A stretch of DNA of 64,000 nucleotides, from contig NZ_JAVRBG010000002.1 of NCBI RefSeq assembly GCF_031845265.1, positions 62,001-126,000 on the forward strand. Reading direction: 5' to 3'. Both the position numbers and the translations under genes were made by a program. Origin of the DNA: Mesonia ostreae (lineage in GTDB: Bacteria > Bacteroidota > Bacteroidia > Flavobacteriales > Flavobacteriaceae). Position 1 is the stretch's first letter; each line of letters opens with the position of its first letter. Below the pieces are notes generated by a model that saw only the letters and a list, made by a program, of their open reading frames with translations, had not been told where the DNA came from and did not search any database. Positions 42,175 through 50,992 of this stretch are shown one piece after another.

Positions 42175-43497
42175 ATGGAAATTACAAGAGAGAATTTAGA
42201 CGAGCTAAATGCTGTGATAAAGGTTGATATCAAAAAAGAGGATTACAACCCAAAAGTAGAAAAGATTCTAAAGGATTACCGTAAAACGGCCAATATTCCT
42301 GGTTTTAGAAAAGGACACGTGCCTATGGGAATGGTGAAAAAACAATACGGCCAGTCTGTATTGGTTGATGAGGTAAATAAATTATTGCAAGAATCTCTTA
42401 ACAACTACATTACGGAAGAGAAATTAGAAGTTCTTGGAAATCCGTTACCAAAAGATCAAGAAAGTTTCAATTGGGAGCAAGATGATTATTCTTTTGAATT
42501 TGAATTGGGTCTTTCTCCAAAGTTTGATGTGGACTTAAATACGAAAAAGCCAATCACGCAGTACCAAATCGTTGCCGATGAGGAGATGATTGATAACCAA
42601 GTGAAAACTATTCAGAAACAATACGGGAAACTGGTATCTAAAGATGTTGCAGAAGAAGGAGATGTGGTTGCAGGTACTTTTAAAAACGAAGAAGAAGGAA
42701 TTGAAAATACCACTACGCTTCCTTTAGAGAAATTAAAAGGTAAAAGAAACTTAAATAAGTTTGTTGGAGCTAAAGTAGGAGATAAAATAGACTTAAAAAC
42801 AAAGAGTCTTTTTGAGGATGATCACGATCTTGTAGAGTTTTTAAAAGTAGAACACGATAAAGCGCACGACTTAGATGTAGAAGTGACTTTTGAAATTACT
42901 GAAGTAAATAAACAAGAGCTTGCAGAATTAGATCAAGAATTGTTTGATAAACTTTTTGGTGAAGGCAATGTAACTACCGTAACTCAACTGAAAGAAAAAA
43001 TTAAAGAAGACGCAGAGAATCAGTTTAAGCAACAAAGCGATCAGCAGTTGTTAAATGATATCACAGAGCGTTTGATTGAAACGACTTCATTTGATCTTCC
43101 TGGAGAATTCTTACAAAAGTGGATCCGTGTAAGTGGAGAAAAGCAACTTACCGCAGAAGAAGCGAAAGAAGAATACGAGAAGAGTGAAAAAGGATTGCGT
43201 TTTCAGCTAATTGAAGGGAAATTGGTGCAAGAGAATGATCTTCAGGTAAAATTTGAAGAAATCAAAGAAATCACTAAAGAGCGTATCAAAATGCAAATGG
43301 CGCAATTTGGTCAAACAGATCCTTCCGATAAAGATATTGAAGACATCACCGCTAGAGTACTTTCTAACCAAGAAGAAGTGAAAAAATTATCTGAGCAGGT
43401 AATGAATCAAAAATTATTAGATTTCTATAAGGAGAAAGCTAATTTGGATAAAAAAGAAATGACTTACGAAAATTTTGTTAAGGAAGTTTACAAATAG
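42175..43497 (+). CDS. tig: Trigger factor (ribosome-associated chaperone)
   Basis: With the start at ATG 42175 this is a 440-residue trigger factor. It has an N-terminal ribosome-binding domain ('RKTANIPGFRKGHVPMGMVKKQYG' carries the GFRxGxxP signature), a diverged FKBP-like domain (about 150-240) and a C-terminal helical chaperone domain. The family usually has 430-450 residues, and the ATG at 42136 would place the start upstream of the -7 promoter element. Trigger factor binds nascent chains at the ribosome exit. It is followed by clpP and clpX, the classic tig-clpP-clpX order, though a terminator lies in between. Confidence 0.96.
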   Translation: MEITRENLDELNAVIKVDIKKEDYNPKVEKILKDYRKTANIPGFRKGHVPMGMVKKQYGQSVLVDEVNKLLQESLNNYITEEKLEVLGNPLPKDQESFNWEQDDYSFEFELGLSPKFDVDLNTKKPITQYQIVADEEMIDNQVKTIQKQYGKLVSKDVAEEGDVVAGTFKNEEEGIENTTTLPLEKLKGKRNLNKFVGAKVGDKIDLKTKSLFEDDHDLVEFLKVEHDKAHDLDVEVTFEITEVNKQELAELDQELFDKLFGEGNVTTVTQLKEKIKEDAENQFKQQSDQQLLNDITERLIETTSFDLPGEFLQKWIRVSGEKQLTAEEAKEEYEKSEKGLRFQLIEGKLVQENDLQVKFEEIKEITKERIKMQMAQFGQTDPSDKDIEDITARVLSNQEEVKKLSEQVMNQKLLDFYKEKANLDKKEMTYENFVKEVYK

Positions 43498-43524
43498 TCT
43501 TTTATAGAATTAATACTTATATTT

Positions 43525-43560
43525 AAGGCGTTAAACCAATAAGGAATAACGCCTTTTTTA
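43525..43560 (+). terminator. Rho-independent terminator between tig and clpP
   Basis: Stem AAGGCGTTA / TAACGCCTT (43525-43533 with 43547-43555) followed by a run of T. Confidence 0.8.
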
Positions 43561-43607
43561 TTCAATAAAAATAAGGCTTTCAAAAAAGCTAAAAACAAAA
43601 AATAACT

Positions 43608-44294
43608 ATGGATTTCGGAAAAGAATTTGAAAAATTTGCGACCAAAGACCAAGGGATTAATCCAAACTACTATTCTAAAATAGTAAGTAGCATGACGCCT
43701 ACTGGGATGACTCCAAATATTATAGAGGAGAGACAAATGAATGCGGTGGCGATGGATGTCTTTTCTAGATTGATGATGGATAGAATTATCTTTTTAGGAA
43801 CAGGAATCAATGATCAAATTGCCAATATTGTACAAGCGCAAATGCTTTTTTTAGAAAGTACAGATGCTAACAAAGACATTCAAATTTACATTAACTCACC
43901 TGGAGGAAGTGTATATGCAGGCTTAGGTATTTATGATACCATGCAGTTTATAAAACCAGATATTGCTACCATTTGTACAGGAATGGCAGCATCTATGGGA
44001 GCTGTTTTATTATGTGCAGGTGCAGCAGGAAAACGAAGTGGACTTCCACACTCTAGAGTAATGATTCATCAGCCTTTAGGAGGAGTTCAAGGACAGGCGA
44101 GCGATATTGAGATCACAGCGAGAGAGATTATGACCTTAAAGAAAGAATTGTACACCATCATAGCGAAGCATACTGGACAAGAATATGATAAAGTACACGA
44201 GGATAGTGATCGTGACTATTGGATGAAAGCCGATAAAGCGAAAGAATACGGAATGATTGACGAGATTTTAACCAGAGAAGAAACTAAAGCATAA
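43608..44294 (+). CDS. clpP: ATP-dependent Clp protease proteolytic subunit
   Basis: This 228-residue serine protease subunit has the catalytic Ser129 in 'TGMAASMGAVLL', His154 in 'SRVMIHQPLGG' and Asp203 in 'DRDYWM'. Sequence 'INSPGGSVYAGLGIYDTMQF' and length are normal, with about 20 extra N-terminal residues compared with E. coli that may be removed. Two rings of seven form the degradation chamber served by ClpX. clpX starts nine bases downstream. Confidence 0.97.
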   Translation: MDFGKEFEKFATKDQGINPNYYSKIVSSMTPTGMTPNIIEERQMNAVAMDVFSRLMMDRIIFLGTGINDQIANIVQAQMLFLESTDANKDIQIYINSPGGSVYAGLGIYDTMQFIKPDIATICTGMAASMGAVLLCAGAAGKRSGLPHSRVMIHQPLGGVQGQASDIEITAREIMTLKKELYTIIAKHTGQEYDKVHEDSDRDYWMKADKAKEYGMIDEILTREETKA

Positions 44295-44303
44295 AGTAGA
44301 GAT

Positions 44304-45536
44304 ATGGCGAAAGAAGAATTAGAATGTTCGTTTTGTGGAAGAAAGAAGCCAGACACCAGCTTGCTTATTGCAGGTTTGGATGCACATATTTGTGACCGCT
44401 GTATAGAACAAGCACACGGTATTGTGGTGGAAGAATCTAAGCAAGAAGGAGCACTTGAACTTTCTACGGAGTTTAAATTACGCAAACCTAAATCTATCAA
44501 AAAATTTGTAGACGATTATGTAATTGGTCAAGAATATACTAAAAAAGTACTTTCTGTGGCGGTATATAATCATTACAAACGTTTATTGCAGCCTAAAAGT
44601 GATGATGATATCGAAATCCAAAAAAGTAACATCATTATGGTGGGGCAAACAGGAACTGGTAAAACCTTAATGGCGAAAACCATTGCAAGAATGCTTAACG
44701 TTCCTCTTGCGATTGTGGATGCTACTGTTTTGACAGAAGCTGGTTATGTAGGAGAGGATGTAGAAAGTATATTAACACGCTTATTACAAGCGGCAGATTA
44801 TAACCTAGAAAAAGCCCAACAAGGAATTGTTTTTATTGATGAGATTGATAAGATTGCACGTAAAAGTGATAATCCATCCATCACTAGAGATGTGAGTGGG
44901 GAAGGAGTACAGCAAGCTTTATTAAAGCTCTTGGAAGGAACTACAGTAAACGTTCCGCCAAAGGGAGGTAGAAAGCATCCAGACCAAAAATTTATCGAAG
45001 TAAATACAGAGAATATCTTATTTATTGCTGGAGGAGCTTTTGATGGAATTGAAAAAGCAATTGCCAAGCGTCTTAATTTACAGGCGGTAGGGTATAGCGC
45101 TTCCAAATCTGAAGATGCCATAGAACAAGATAGTATCTTAAAATACATCATCCCTAAGGATCTTAAAGATTTTGGATTGATTCCAGAAATTATCGGTAGA
45201 CTTCCTGTATTAACATATATGAATCCGCTTGACGAAGAGACACTTCGTGCAATTTTAACTGAACCAAAGAATTCTCTGATTAAACAATATACCAAATTGT
45301 TTGAGATGGATGATATCGAATTTACGATTACAGATGGAGCTTTAGATTATATCGTCACCAAGGCCATAGAATATAAGCTAGGGGCACGTGGATTGCGTTC
45401 GCTTTGTGAAGCCATCTTAACTGATGCGATGTTCGAAATGCCTGAAGGAAAGGAAAAAGAATTAAAAGTGACCAAGTCTTACGCTGAAAAAGCTTTAGAC
45501 AAAAGCACGATTAAAAAGTTGAAGGCAGTTTCTTAG
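44304..45536 (+). CDS. clpX: ATP-dependent Clp protease ATPase subunit ClpX
   Basis: This 410-residue AAA+ unfoldase has an N-terminal zinc-binding domain (Cys8, Cys11, Cys30, Cys33). Walker A is 'GQTGTGKT' (114-121), the pore loop is 'GYVGED', and Walker B is 'GIVFIDEIDK'. The ClpX-type sensor 2 region 'GARGLRS' lies near the C-terminus. It unfolds tagged substrates and feeds them to ClpP. It is co-transcribed with clpP and followed by a terminator. Confidence 0.98.
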   Translation: MAKEELECSFCGRKKPDTSLLIAGLDAHICDRCIEQAHGIVVEESKQEGALELSTEFKLRKPKSIKKFVDDYVIGQEYTKKVLSVAVYNHYKRLLQPKSDDDIEIQKSNIIMVGQTGTGKTLMAKTIARMLNVPLAIVDATVLTEAGYVGEDVESILTRLLQAADYNLEKAQQGIVFIDEIDKIARKSDNPSITRDVSGEGVQQALLKLLEGTTVNVPPKGGRKHPDQKFIEVNTENILFIAGGAFDGIEKAIAKRLNLQAVGYSASKSEDAIEQDSILKYIIPKDLKDFGLIPEIIGRLPVLTYMNPLDEETLRAILTEPKNSLIKQYTKLFEMDDIEFTITDGALDYIVTKAIEYKLGARGLRSLCEAILTDAMFEMPEGKEKELKVTKSYAEKALDKSTIKKLKAVS

Positions 45537-45561
45537 GAACTTGTTTTTGATTGCGATAAAT

Positions 45562-45598
45562 AAAAGCTTGTTCTTTCTAAAGAGCAAGCTTTTTTATT
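45562..45598 (+). terminator. Rho-independent terminator after clpX
   Basis: Stem AAAAGCTTGTTCT / AGAGCAAGCTTTT (one G-T pair) with a small loop, followed by TTTTT. It lies 25 bases after the clpX stop. Confidence 0.85.
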
Positions 45599-45681
45599 TG
45601 TGGTACAACTATTGTTTTGTTGAAAACTGTAACAATCTATACTACTATTTCTGATTTAGAAAGGATATAAAACCTAAGCCT

Positions 45682-47268
45682 ATGCGATTTCTTATTTTAT
45701 TTTTAGCGAGCAGCACTTTCATGTTTGCTCAAGATCTAGAACCCAAACTTACCACTCAAAAAGCTACAGTATATGTGCAAAAAGCACAATTAGAGGCAAG
45801 TAGCAGGTTCAGTTTGACGGAAGGTCGATCAAATGTGGTTTTTAAAAATTTATCATCGGTGATTGATGTGAATAGTATTCAGGTAAAAGGTCTGGACGGA
45901 ATTACAATGCACGGAATTAGTTTTAGACAAAATTATCTAGAAAATAAAGCAGCGAGTGTTGAGGTGAAAAATCTTGAAATTAGTTTAGCGGATTTAGAAC
46001 GCAGCAAGGCGAGTTTAGAATACGAATCTGAAGGCTTAAAGAATGCGCTTAATTTATTGCTCGTCAATCAGAAAGTGAATAATGAAAAGCAAAACCTTAG
46101 CGTTGCACAATTGGATGCTTACGCCAAGTATTACAAGACCGAAACAAAAAGTTTAAAAACCCAGCAATATGATCTTGATGTAGAAATAAAAGAATTACGC
46201 AGAAAAATTAATCAGCTTCATCAAAGTTTAGCTCAGTCTAGGGCCGATTTAAAAAAACCTACTGGAGAAATTGTTCTTGACTTGGAAGCCTCAAGAACAC
46301 AAACTGCTAATTTAGAGATTACGTATGTGGTGAATAATGCGGGTTGGTATCCAGGGTATGAGATTAGAACCCAAAATACAGAAGCCAATCTCAATTTTGC
46401 CTATAAAGCTTTTGTATATCAGTCCAGCGGTCAAGATTGGGAGAATGTAGAACTAAGTCTTTCTACGGGAGATCCTAGTGTGAATGGTACAAAGCCTACA
46501 GTGAATCCAATCTATTTAAACTTTATTCGAAATAATCCTGTTCATAATGCGATGAAAAATAGAGTTGCTGGTGTACAGTTAGAGGAAGAGGTGATAATGT
46601 CTAGTGATGCTATGGTTAAACAGAAGACTCCAGAACCGCGTATGATCAAGCAAGAAGCGCTTACCCAAGTTCTGTTTCATTTATCTAAGCCCTACAGTAT
46701 AAAATCTTCTCAGGAAGCTCAAAGTGTATTGATTGAAAAATTTGATATTCCAGCCACCTATGAGCATTTTACGGCACCATTAATTCAGGAAAAAGTATTC
46801 TTAACTGCCCTTGTAAAAGATTGGGAAGAGTATGATATGCTTCCTGGCGAGGCTAGTGTCTATTTTGCAGGAAGTTATGCAGGTAAAATCCTATTAGATC
46901 CACGAGTGACCGAAGAAGAGTTGGCTATTTCTTTGGGAGTAGATCCTGCCGTGCAAGTAGAGCGTAAGCAAATCAATAGCAAGAAGGATAAAAGTTTCTT
47001 TGGCAATGCCATCAAGCTAAACAAGAGTTATGCGATTACGGTTCGTAATCAGAAGAAAACAGCGATAAAATTAAGATTAGTGGATCGCATTCCTATTTCT
47101 CAAAACGCTGAAATAAAAATAGAAGATATAAACCAAAATGCTACAGATTATAATAAGCAAACTGGTTTACTCACTTGGGAATTTAGCGTGCAGCCCAATA
47201 TTAATTCAACTAAAGACTTTTCTTATACCATCAAATACCCAAAAGGAAAACAAATTAATTTGAATTAG
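45682..47268 (+). CDS. DUF4139 (MuiA-like) secreted protein
   Basis: This 528-residue protein has a signal peptide (about 1-16, MFA-Q). An N-terminal DUF4140 domain leads into a coiled-coil (about 90-190), followed by a DUF4139 beta-rich domain ('LEITYVVNNAGWYPGYEIRT', 'YQSSGQDWENVELSLSTGDPS', and 'FSYTIKYPKGKQI' at the end). This is the mucoidy-inhibitor MuiA family, whose reaction is unknown. Residues about 292-300 read 'KNRVAGVQLEEEV', resembling the start of a TonB-receptor plug ('VAGVQ'), inside the DUF4139 region. Its neighbours give no functional clue. Confidence 0.85.
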   Translation: MRFLILFLASSTFMFAQDLEPKLTTQKATVYVQKAQLEASSRFSLTEGRSNVVFKNLSSVIDVNSIQVKGLDGITMHGISFRQNYLENKAASVEVKNLEISLADLERSKASLEYESEGLKNALNLLLVNQKVNNEKQNLSVAQLDAYAKYYKTETKSLKTQQYDLDVEIKELRRKINQLHQSLAQSRADLKKPTGEIVLDLEASRTQTANLEITYVVNNAGWYPGYEIRTQNTEANLNFAYKAFVYQSSGQDWENVELSLSTGDPSVNGTKPTVNPIYLNFIRNNPVHNAMKNRVAGVQLEEEVIMSSDAMVKQKTPEPRMIKQEALTQVLFHLSKPYSIKSSQEAQSVLIEKFDIPATYEHFTAPLIQEKVFLTALVKDWEEYDMLPGEASVYFAGSYAGKILLDPRVTEEELAISLGVDPAVQVERKQINSKKDKSFFGNAIKLNKSYAITVRNQKKTAIKLRLVDRIPISQNAEIKIEDINQNATDYNKQTGLLTWEFSVQPNINSTKDFSYTIKYPKGKQINLN

Positions 47269-47540
47269 ATTTTTTTTACGGATTTGATTCCGTAAAGCAA
47301 CTAAATCTAGTATTGGTTTGAAGTTGAGGTTTTATTTTTGAGTGGGTAGTGCAAAGCTCATTTTGTATATCTGCATTCAGTCTTAATAATAGTCTTGTTT
47401 ACTCTTGAGTCGGAAACTAACACTTAAAAGACTATTCTTTAGCAATCAATACATTCAGTTTAGACCTGAATAGGAAGAAACTGTCTAAAAAGTAAATTTC
47501 TGTCAGCCTAAATCTGCTCGTATCAATGGGGAGGCCTTGA

Positions 47541-47625
47541 TAAAGGTTCTCATATTAATTTTTGAACCACTAGGATGAGATTCTGAAATAAACCCGCCTG
47601 AATGATACGGGCAGGTTCAGAATGA
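47541..47625. repeat. Dyad-symmetric intergenic element
   Basis: Outer arms ATTCTGAA (47580-47587) and TTCAGAAT (47616-47623) enclose CCCG / CGGG (47593-47596 with 47608-47611), and the sequence GGTTC / GAACC (47545-47549 with 47564-47568) lies just before. The TTCTGAA...TTCAGAATGAC pattern resembles short dispersed intergenic palindromes I associate with flavobacterial genomes. Only one copy is in this window. Confidence 0.4.
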
Positions 47626-47668
47626 CAGTTTTCAAAATTTTTCAGAAATCCAGCATCCATAAAAAAGA

Positions 47669-47712
47669 ATAAAAAAAAAGCTCACTTTTTCATAAAGCGA
47701 GCTTTTTTTTAT
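47669..47712. terminator. Bidirectional terminator after groEL
   Basis: AAAAAAAAGCTCACTTTTT pairs with AAAGCGAGCTTTTTTTT (GCTC / GAGC core, A tract on one side and T tract on the other). It lies 21 bases beyond the groEL stop on the minus strand and can also stop plus-strand transcripts from the DUF4139 gene. Confidence 0.85.
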
Positions 47713-47732
47713 AAATTCTAAAGAGAATGTTC

Positions 47733-49370
47733 TTACATCATTCCTGGCATTCCACCGCCCATTCCTTGTGGCATTCCACCACCAGCATTATCTTCTGGAA
47801 TATCGATTAAAGCACATTCTGTAGTTAGAATCATACCTGCAACAGAAGCCGCATTTTGTAAAGCGATACGTGCTACTTTTTTAGGATCAATAATTCCTGC
47901 TTTAAGCATATCTACATAAGTTTCAGATTTTGCATCGTAACCAAAGTTTTTCTTACCTTCCAAAACTTTATTGATTACAACAGAACCTTCACCTCCTGCA
48001 TTTTGCACAATCGTTCTTAGCGGAGACTCAATAGCACGAGCAACAATTTGTACTCCTGTAGTTTCGTCTAAACTGTCTGTAGCTAAGTTAGCTAAAACAG
48101 CTATTGCTCTTACAAAAGCAACACCTCCACCAGCAACAATACCTTCTTCTACGGCAGCTCTTGTAGCGTGTAAAGCATCATCTACACGGTCTTTTTTCTC
48201 TTTCATTTCTACTTCAGATGCAGCTCCTACATACAATACAGCAACTCCACCCGCTAATTTAGCCAAGCGTTCTTGCAGCTTTTCTTTATCATAATCTGAA
48301 GTTGTGCTTTCAATTTGCGCTTTGATTTGATTCACGCGGTTAGTAATCACATCATTTTCTCCAGCCCCATTTACAATAGTAGTATTGTCTTTATCGATGC
48401 TTACTTTCTCTGCAGTCCCTAATTGTTCTAAGGTTGCATTTTCTAGGGTAAATCCTCTTTCTTCAGAAATTACAGTTCCTCCAGTAATGATAGCAATGTC
48501 TTCTAACATGGCTTTTCTACGATCTCCAAAACCAGGTGCTTTTACCGCAGCAATTTTTAAAGAACCTCTTAATTTATTTACTACCAAGGTAGCTAAAGCT
48601 TCTCCGTCTACATCTTCAGCAATAATTAATAAAGGCTTTCCAGATTGAGCTACAGGTTCTAGAATTGGCATTAAATCTTTCATCGTAGAGATTTTCTTAT
48701 CAAAAATCAAGATGTAAGGATTTTCCAAATCCGTAGTCATTTTTTCACTGTTGGTTACAAAATACGGAGAAAGATATCCTCTGTCAAATTGCATTCCTTC
48801 CACTACATCTACGTAAGTTTCAGTTCCTTTAGCTTCCTCTACTGTAATTACTCCTTCTTTTCCTACTTTTCCAAAAGCTTCGGCGATTAATTCTCCAATA
48901 AGCTCGTCGTTATTAGCAGAGATAGAAGCTACTTGTTTAATTTGTTCCGAAGAACTTCCTACTTCTTTAGTTTGCTTTTCTAACTCTTTGGTAACGGCTT
49001 CAACCGCTTTGTCTATCCCCTTTTTTAAATCCATTGGGTTAGCGCCTGCAGCAACGTTTTTAAGTCCTTCCTTAACAATAGCTTGTGCTAAAACAGTAGC
49101 AGTAGTAGTACCATCACCAGCAAGGTCATTGGTTTTTGAAGCTACTTCTTTAACCATTTGAGCTCCCATATTTTCTAAAGGATCTTCTAGCTCAATTTCT
49201 TTTGCAACAGAAACTCCATCTTTAGTCACCACAGGGGCTCCAAAAGATTTACTAATAATCACATTACGACCTCTTGGTCCTAAAGTTACTTTTACCGCAT
49301 TTGCTAATGCATCTACGCCACGCTTAATACCGTCGCGTGCTTCAATATCAAATTTTATATTTTTTGCCAT
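47733..49370 (-). CDS. groL: 60 kDa chaperonin GroEL
   Basis: This 545-residue chaperonin begins 'AKNIKFDIEARDGIKRGVDALANAVKVTLGPRGRNV' and has the ATP-binding 'DGTTTATVLAQAI'. The C-terminus ends in a Gly/Met-rich tail ('GGGMPQGMGGGMPGMM'), as in canonical GroEL. It folds proteins in a double-ring chamber capped by GroES. groES lies 65 bases upstream in the same operon, and a strong terminator follows. Confidence 0.99.
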   Translation of the reverse strand: MAKNIKFDIEARDGIKRGVDALANAVKVTLGPRGRNVIISKSFGAPVVTKDGVSVAKEIELEDPLENMGAQMVKEVASKTNDLAGDGTTTATVLAQAIVKEGLKNVAAGANPMDLKKGIDKAVEAVTKELEKQTKEVGSSSEQIKQVASISANNDELIGELIAEAFGKVGKEGVITVEEAKGTETYVDVVEGMQFDRGYLSPYFVTNSEKMTTDLENPYILIFDKKISTMKDLMPILEPVAQSGKPLLIIAEDVDGEALATLVVNKLRGSLKIAAVKAPGFGDRRKAMLEDIAIITGGTVISEERGFTLENATLEQLGTAEKVSIDKDNTTIVNGAGENDVITNRVNQIKAQIESTTSDYDKEKLQERLAKLAGGVAVLYVGAASEVEMKEKKDRVDDALHATRAAVEEGIVAGGGVAFVRAIAVLANLATDSLDETTGVQIVARAIESPLRTIVQNAGGEGSVVINKVLEGKKNFGYDAKSETYVDMLKAGIIDPKKVARIALQNAASVAGMILTTECALIDIPEDNAGGGMPQGMGGGMPGMM

Positions 49371-49435
49371 GTTATATTTTTTTGTTGAAACCTAAGTTTC
49401 AAATAATTTAGAATTAAATTTTAAAGGTGATGAGT

Positions 49436-49711
49436 TTATAAAATCCCTAAGATTTCGTCTTCTCTCATAATTAAATAATCTTTTCCGTCTAGCTTAAGTT
49501 CGGTACCAGAAAACTTTCCGTAAAGAACAGAATCTCCCGTTTTTACTGTCATATCATGCTTTTTTGTACCTTTCCCAACAGCAATTACTTTTCCTTGTTG
49601 TGGCTTTTCTTTTGCAGAATCAGGAATGTAAAGACCAGATGCTGTTTTAGTTTCTGCAGCAGCAGGCTCTACGACAACTCTATCTGCTAGAGGTTTAAAT
49701 TTTAATCCCAT
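49436..49711 (-). CDS. groS: 10 kDa co-chaperonin GroES
   Basis: This 91-residue lid subunit has the normal length, begins 'KFKPLADRVVVEPAAAE' and has 'SGLYIPDSAKEKPQQGKVIAVGKG' (mobile loop and following strand). It ends 'YLIMREDEILGIL'. It is co-transcribed with groEL. The CIRCE operator is not seen upstream; a TTG-N21-TAATTTTA promoter candidate is. Confidence 0.98.
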   Translation of the reverse strand: MGLKFKPLADRVVVEPAAAETKTASGLYIPDSAKEKPQQGKVIAVGKGTKKHDMTVKTGDSVLYGKFSGTELKLDGKDYLIMREDEILGIL

Positions 49712-49762
49712 TGTTTTAATATTTTAGTTAAAAATTATTTTCTTATTTGAGAGATAATAGAC

Positions 49763-49794
49763 TAAAATTATGCCAAGTAGCCTTCGTCTGTCAA
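49763..49794 (-). promoter_or_regulatory. Candidate groES-groEL promoter
   Basis: On the minus strand TTGACA, then TAATTTTA with 21 bases between the TTG and the -7 element. This is one mismatch from TAnnTTTG, about 50 bases before the groES ATG, and downstream of the secG terminator. No CIRCE-type inverted repeat is visible. Confidence 0.45.
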
Positions 49795-49797
49795 AGA

Positions 49798-49840
49798 CAA
49801 AAAAAAATGCCATCTTGTCACAGGACAGATGGCATTTTTT
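49798..49840 (-). terminator. Rho-independent terminator after secG
   Basis: Stem AAAAAATGCCATCT / AGATGGCATTTTTT (49802-49815 with 49827-49840), with an A tract on plus that is a T tract on minus. It lies 17 bases after the secG stop and separates it from groES. Confidence 0.88.
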
Positions 49841-49856
49841 GTAAAAAAATATTTTT

Positions 49857-50189
49857 TTATTCTCTAATTCCTCCTTCATCATTCGCGGGGGCATCCACAG
49901 GCATCGTAGTTTGAGTATCATCATTTATAATTCTAGATTCTCCTAATCCATTTCCATCCATAATCGCTAAGTTAGACAATAAGATAAGCACCAAAAGTAC
50001 GGTAGCTAGCGTCCAAGTACTCTTATCTAGGAAATTGGTAGTGTTTTGAGCGCCTCCTATTTGAGCTCCACCTCCGCCTCCAAAAGAAGAAGATAAACCT
50101 CCACCTTTAGGATTCTGAACCATAATAACAACTATAAGCAAAAATGCTACGATAACGATTAAAACTAAAAATATTGTAAATGTATTCAT
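49857..50189 (-). CDS. secG: Preprotein translocase subunit SecG
   Basis: This 110-residue inner-membrane protein has two helices (about 3-25 and 55-74). Between them is 'VQNPKGGGLSSSFGGGGGAQIGG', matching the SecG loop signature, and 'FLDKSTWTLATVLLVLILLSNLA' forms the second helix. It assists SecYE translocation. The start is the ATG read from 50189, which overlaps the preceding stop as ATGA; the frame can be opened 12 codons earlier, but this would run deep into the neighbour. The tail (about 80-110) is acidic. Confidence 0.95.
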   Translation of the reverse strand: MNTFTIFLVLIVIVAFLLIVVIMVQNPKGGGLSSSFGGGGGAQIGGAQNTTNFLDKSTWTLATVLLVLILLSNLAIMDGNGLGESRIINDDTQTTMPVDAPANDEGGIRE

Positions 50190-50986
50190 GATGATTTGTT
50201 TTCTTGTAATTTTTCGATTGCCCAAATTTTGTCTGCAAATAAACCACTTTTTTCGGGATTTTTCAAGATTAATATTTTAAATGCTTGAATTGCTTTGGAA
50301 TAATTTTTCTGTTCTAGGTAAACTCGTGCCAAAGTTTCAGTCATTAAGCTCGTGTTTGCGGGCTCTGAACTTATTTGCGCTGCTCTAGATGGCACTTCTT
50401 TTGAAGGAATAATTTTTGGCTTCTTTTCTATAAATTTGTCAATTAATCTAAATCTGTCATCAGATGCCGTAGAAGATCTCTCTTTTTCGCTTACCGGTTT
50501 GGCCGATGTAAGTTGTAACCATTGGCTAAAAGAATGCTTTTCGTTAGAGGTAAACTCCAAAGGCTTGCCTTGTTGCAAAACATCTTCTTCTAATTCTTCT
50601 TTCTCTGCGGAAGATGTGGAAGAAATTTTTTGAAATAAATTGGGGTCTAATACAAGATTGGCTTCAGATAAATCCATGTTCAGATTCTCTTCCTCCAAAT
50701 CTTCTTGCTGCGTTCTATATTTTATTTTTTCTGAAACTTTTTGTTGAGCAAACTCTGCGGAAGTGATATAATCAAATAAAACTTCTCTATTCGTAGTATA
50801 AGCTGCCGTTTTTTTAAGCGCAGGATTGTAATTAAAACTATGGTGCTGTTTTAAAGCTTTTAACTGAATTGCTCTAGCCGATTGAAAATAAGGAAATTGC
50901 TCTAACAAAAGATGATAGTCTCTAAGTTTGCTTTCGGGTAAAAGCGAGTTTTCTTCTATGTGTGAGATGTATTCTTCTTTTGTCAT
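50186..50986 (-). CDS. TPR-containing protein of unknown function
   Basis: This 266-residue soluble protein has no signal peptide. The N-terminal region 'EEYISHIEENSLLPESKLRDYHLLLEQFPYFQSARAIQLKALK' is helical. The middle is low-complexity and charged (about 90-205), and the C-terminus contains one clear TPR-like repeat 'TLARVYLEQKNYSKAIQAFKILILKNPEKS'. It lies between lptE and secG in a conserved flavobacterial order; its role is unknown, perhaps scaffolding. It overlaps secG by 4 bases, and its start is 6 bases after the lptE stop. Confidence 0.8.
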   Translation of the reverse strand: MTKEEYISHIEENSLLPESKLRDYHLLLEQFPYFQSARAIQLKALKQHHSFNYNPALKKTAAYTTNREVLFDYITSAEFAQQKVSEKIKYRTQQEDLEEENLNMDLSEANLVLDPNLFQKISSTSSAEKEELEEDVLQQGKPLEFTSNEKHSFSQWLQLTSAKPVSEKERSSTASDDRFRLIDKFIEKKPKIIPSKEVPSRAAQISSEPANTSLMTETLARVYLEQKNYSKAIQAFKILILKNPEKSGLFADKIWAIEKLQENKSS

Positions 50987-50992
50987 ATTAAA

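Larger units (their letters stand above)
47269..47732. other. 464-base intergenic region between the DUF4139 and groEL genes
   Basis: I find no convincing gene here. It holds a small hairpin (ACGGA / TCCGT, 47279-47294) just after the DUF4139 stop, a dyad-rich element at about 47541-47625, and the terminator of groEL at 47669-47712. Overall it is A/T-rich and non-coding in all frames; no ORF of 60 codons lies wholly within it. Confidence 0.6.

Noticed and set aside
44798..45295. 165-codon minus-strand ORF opposite clpX
   Set aside because: Antisense of conserved ClpX codons with no domain of its own.
49724..49924. Short minus-strand ORF between groES and secG
   Set aside because: It spans the secG terminator and overlaps secG in another frame; no recognisable domain.
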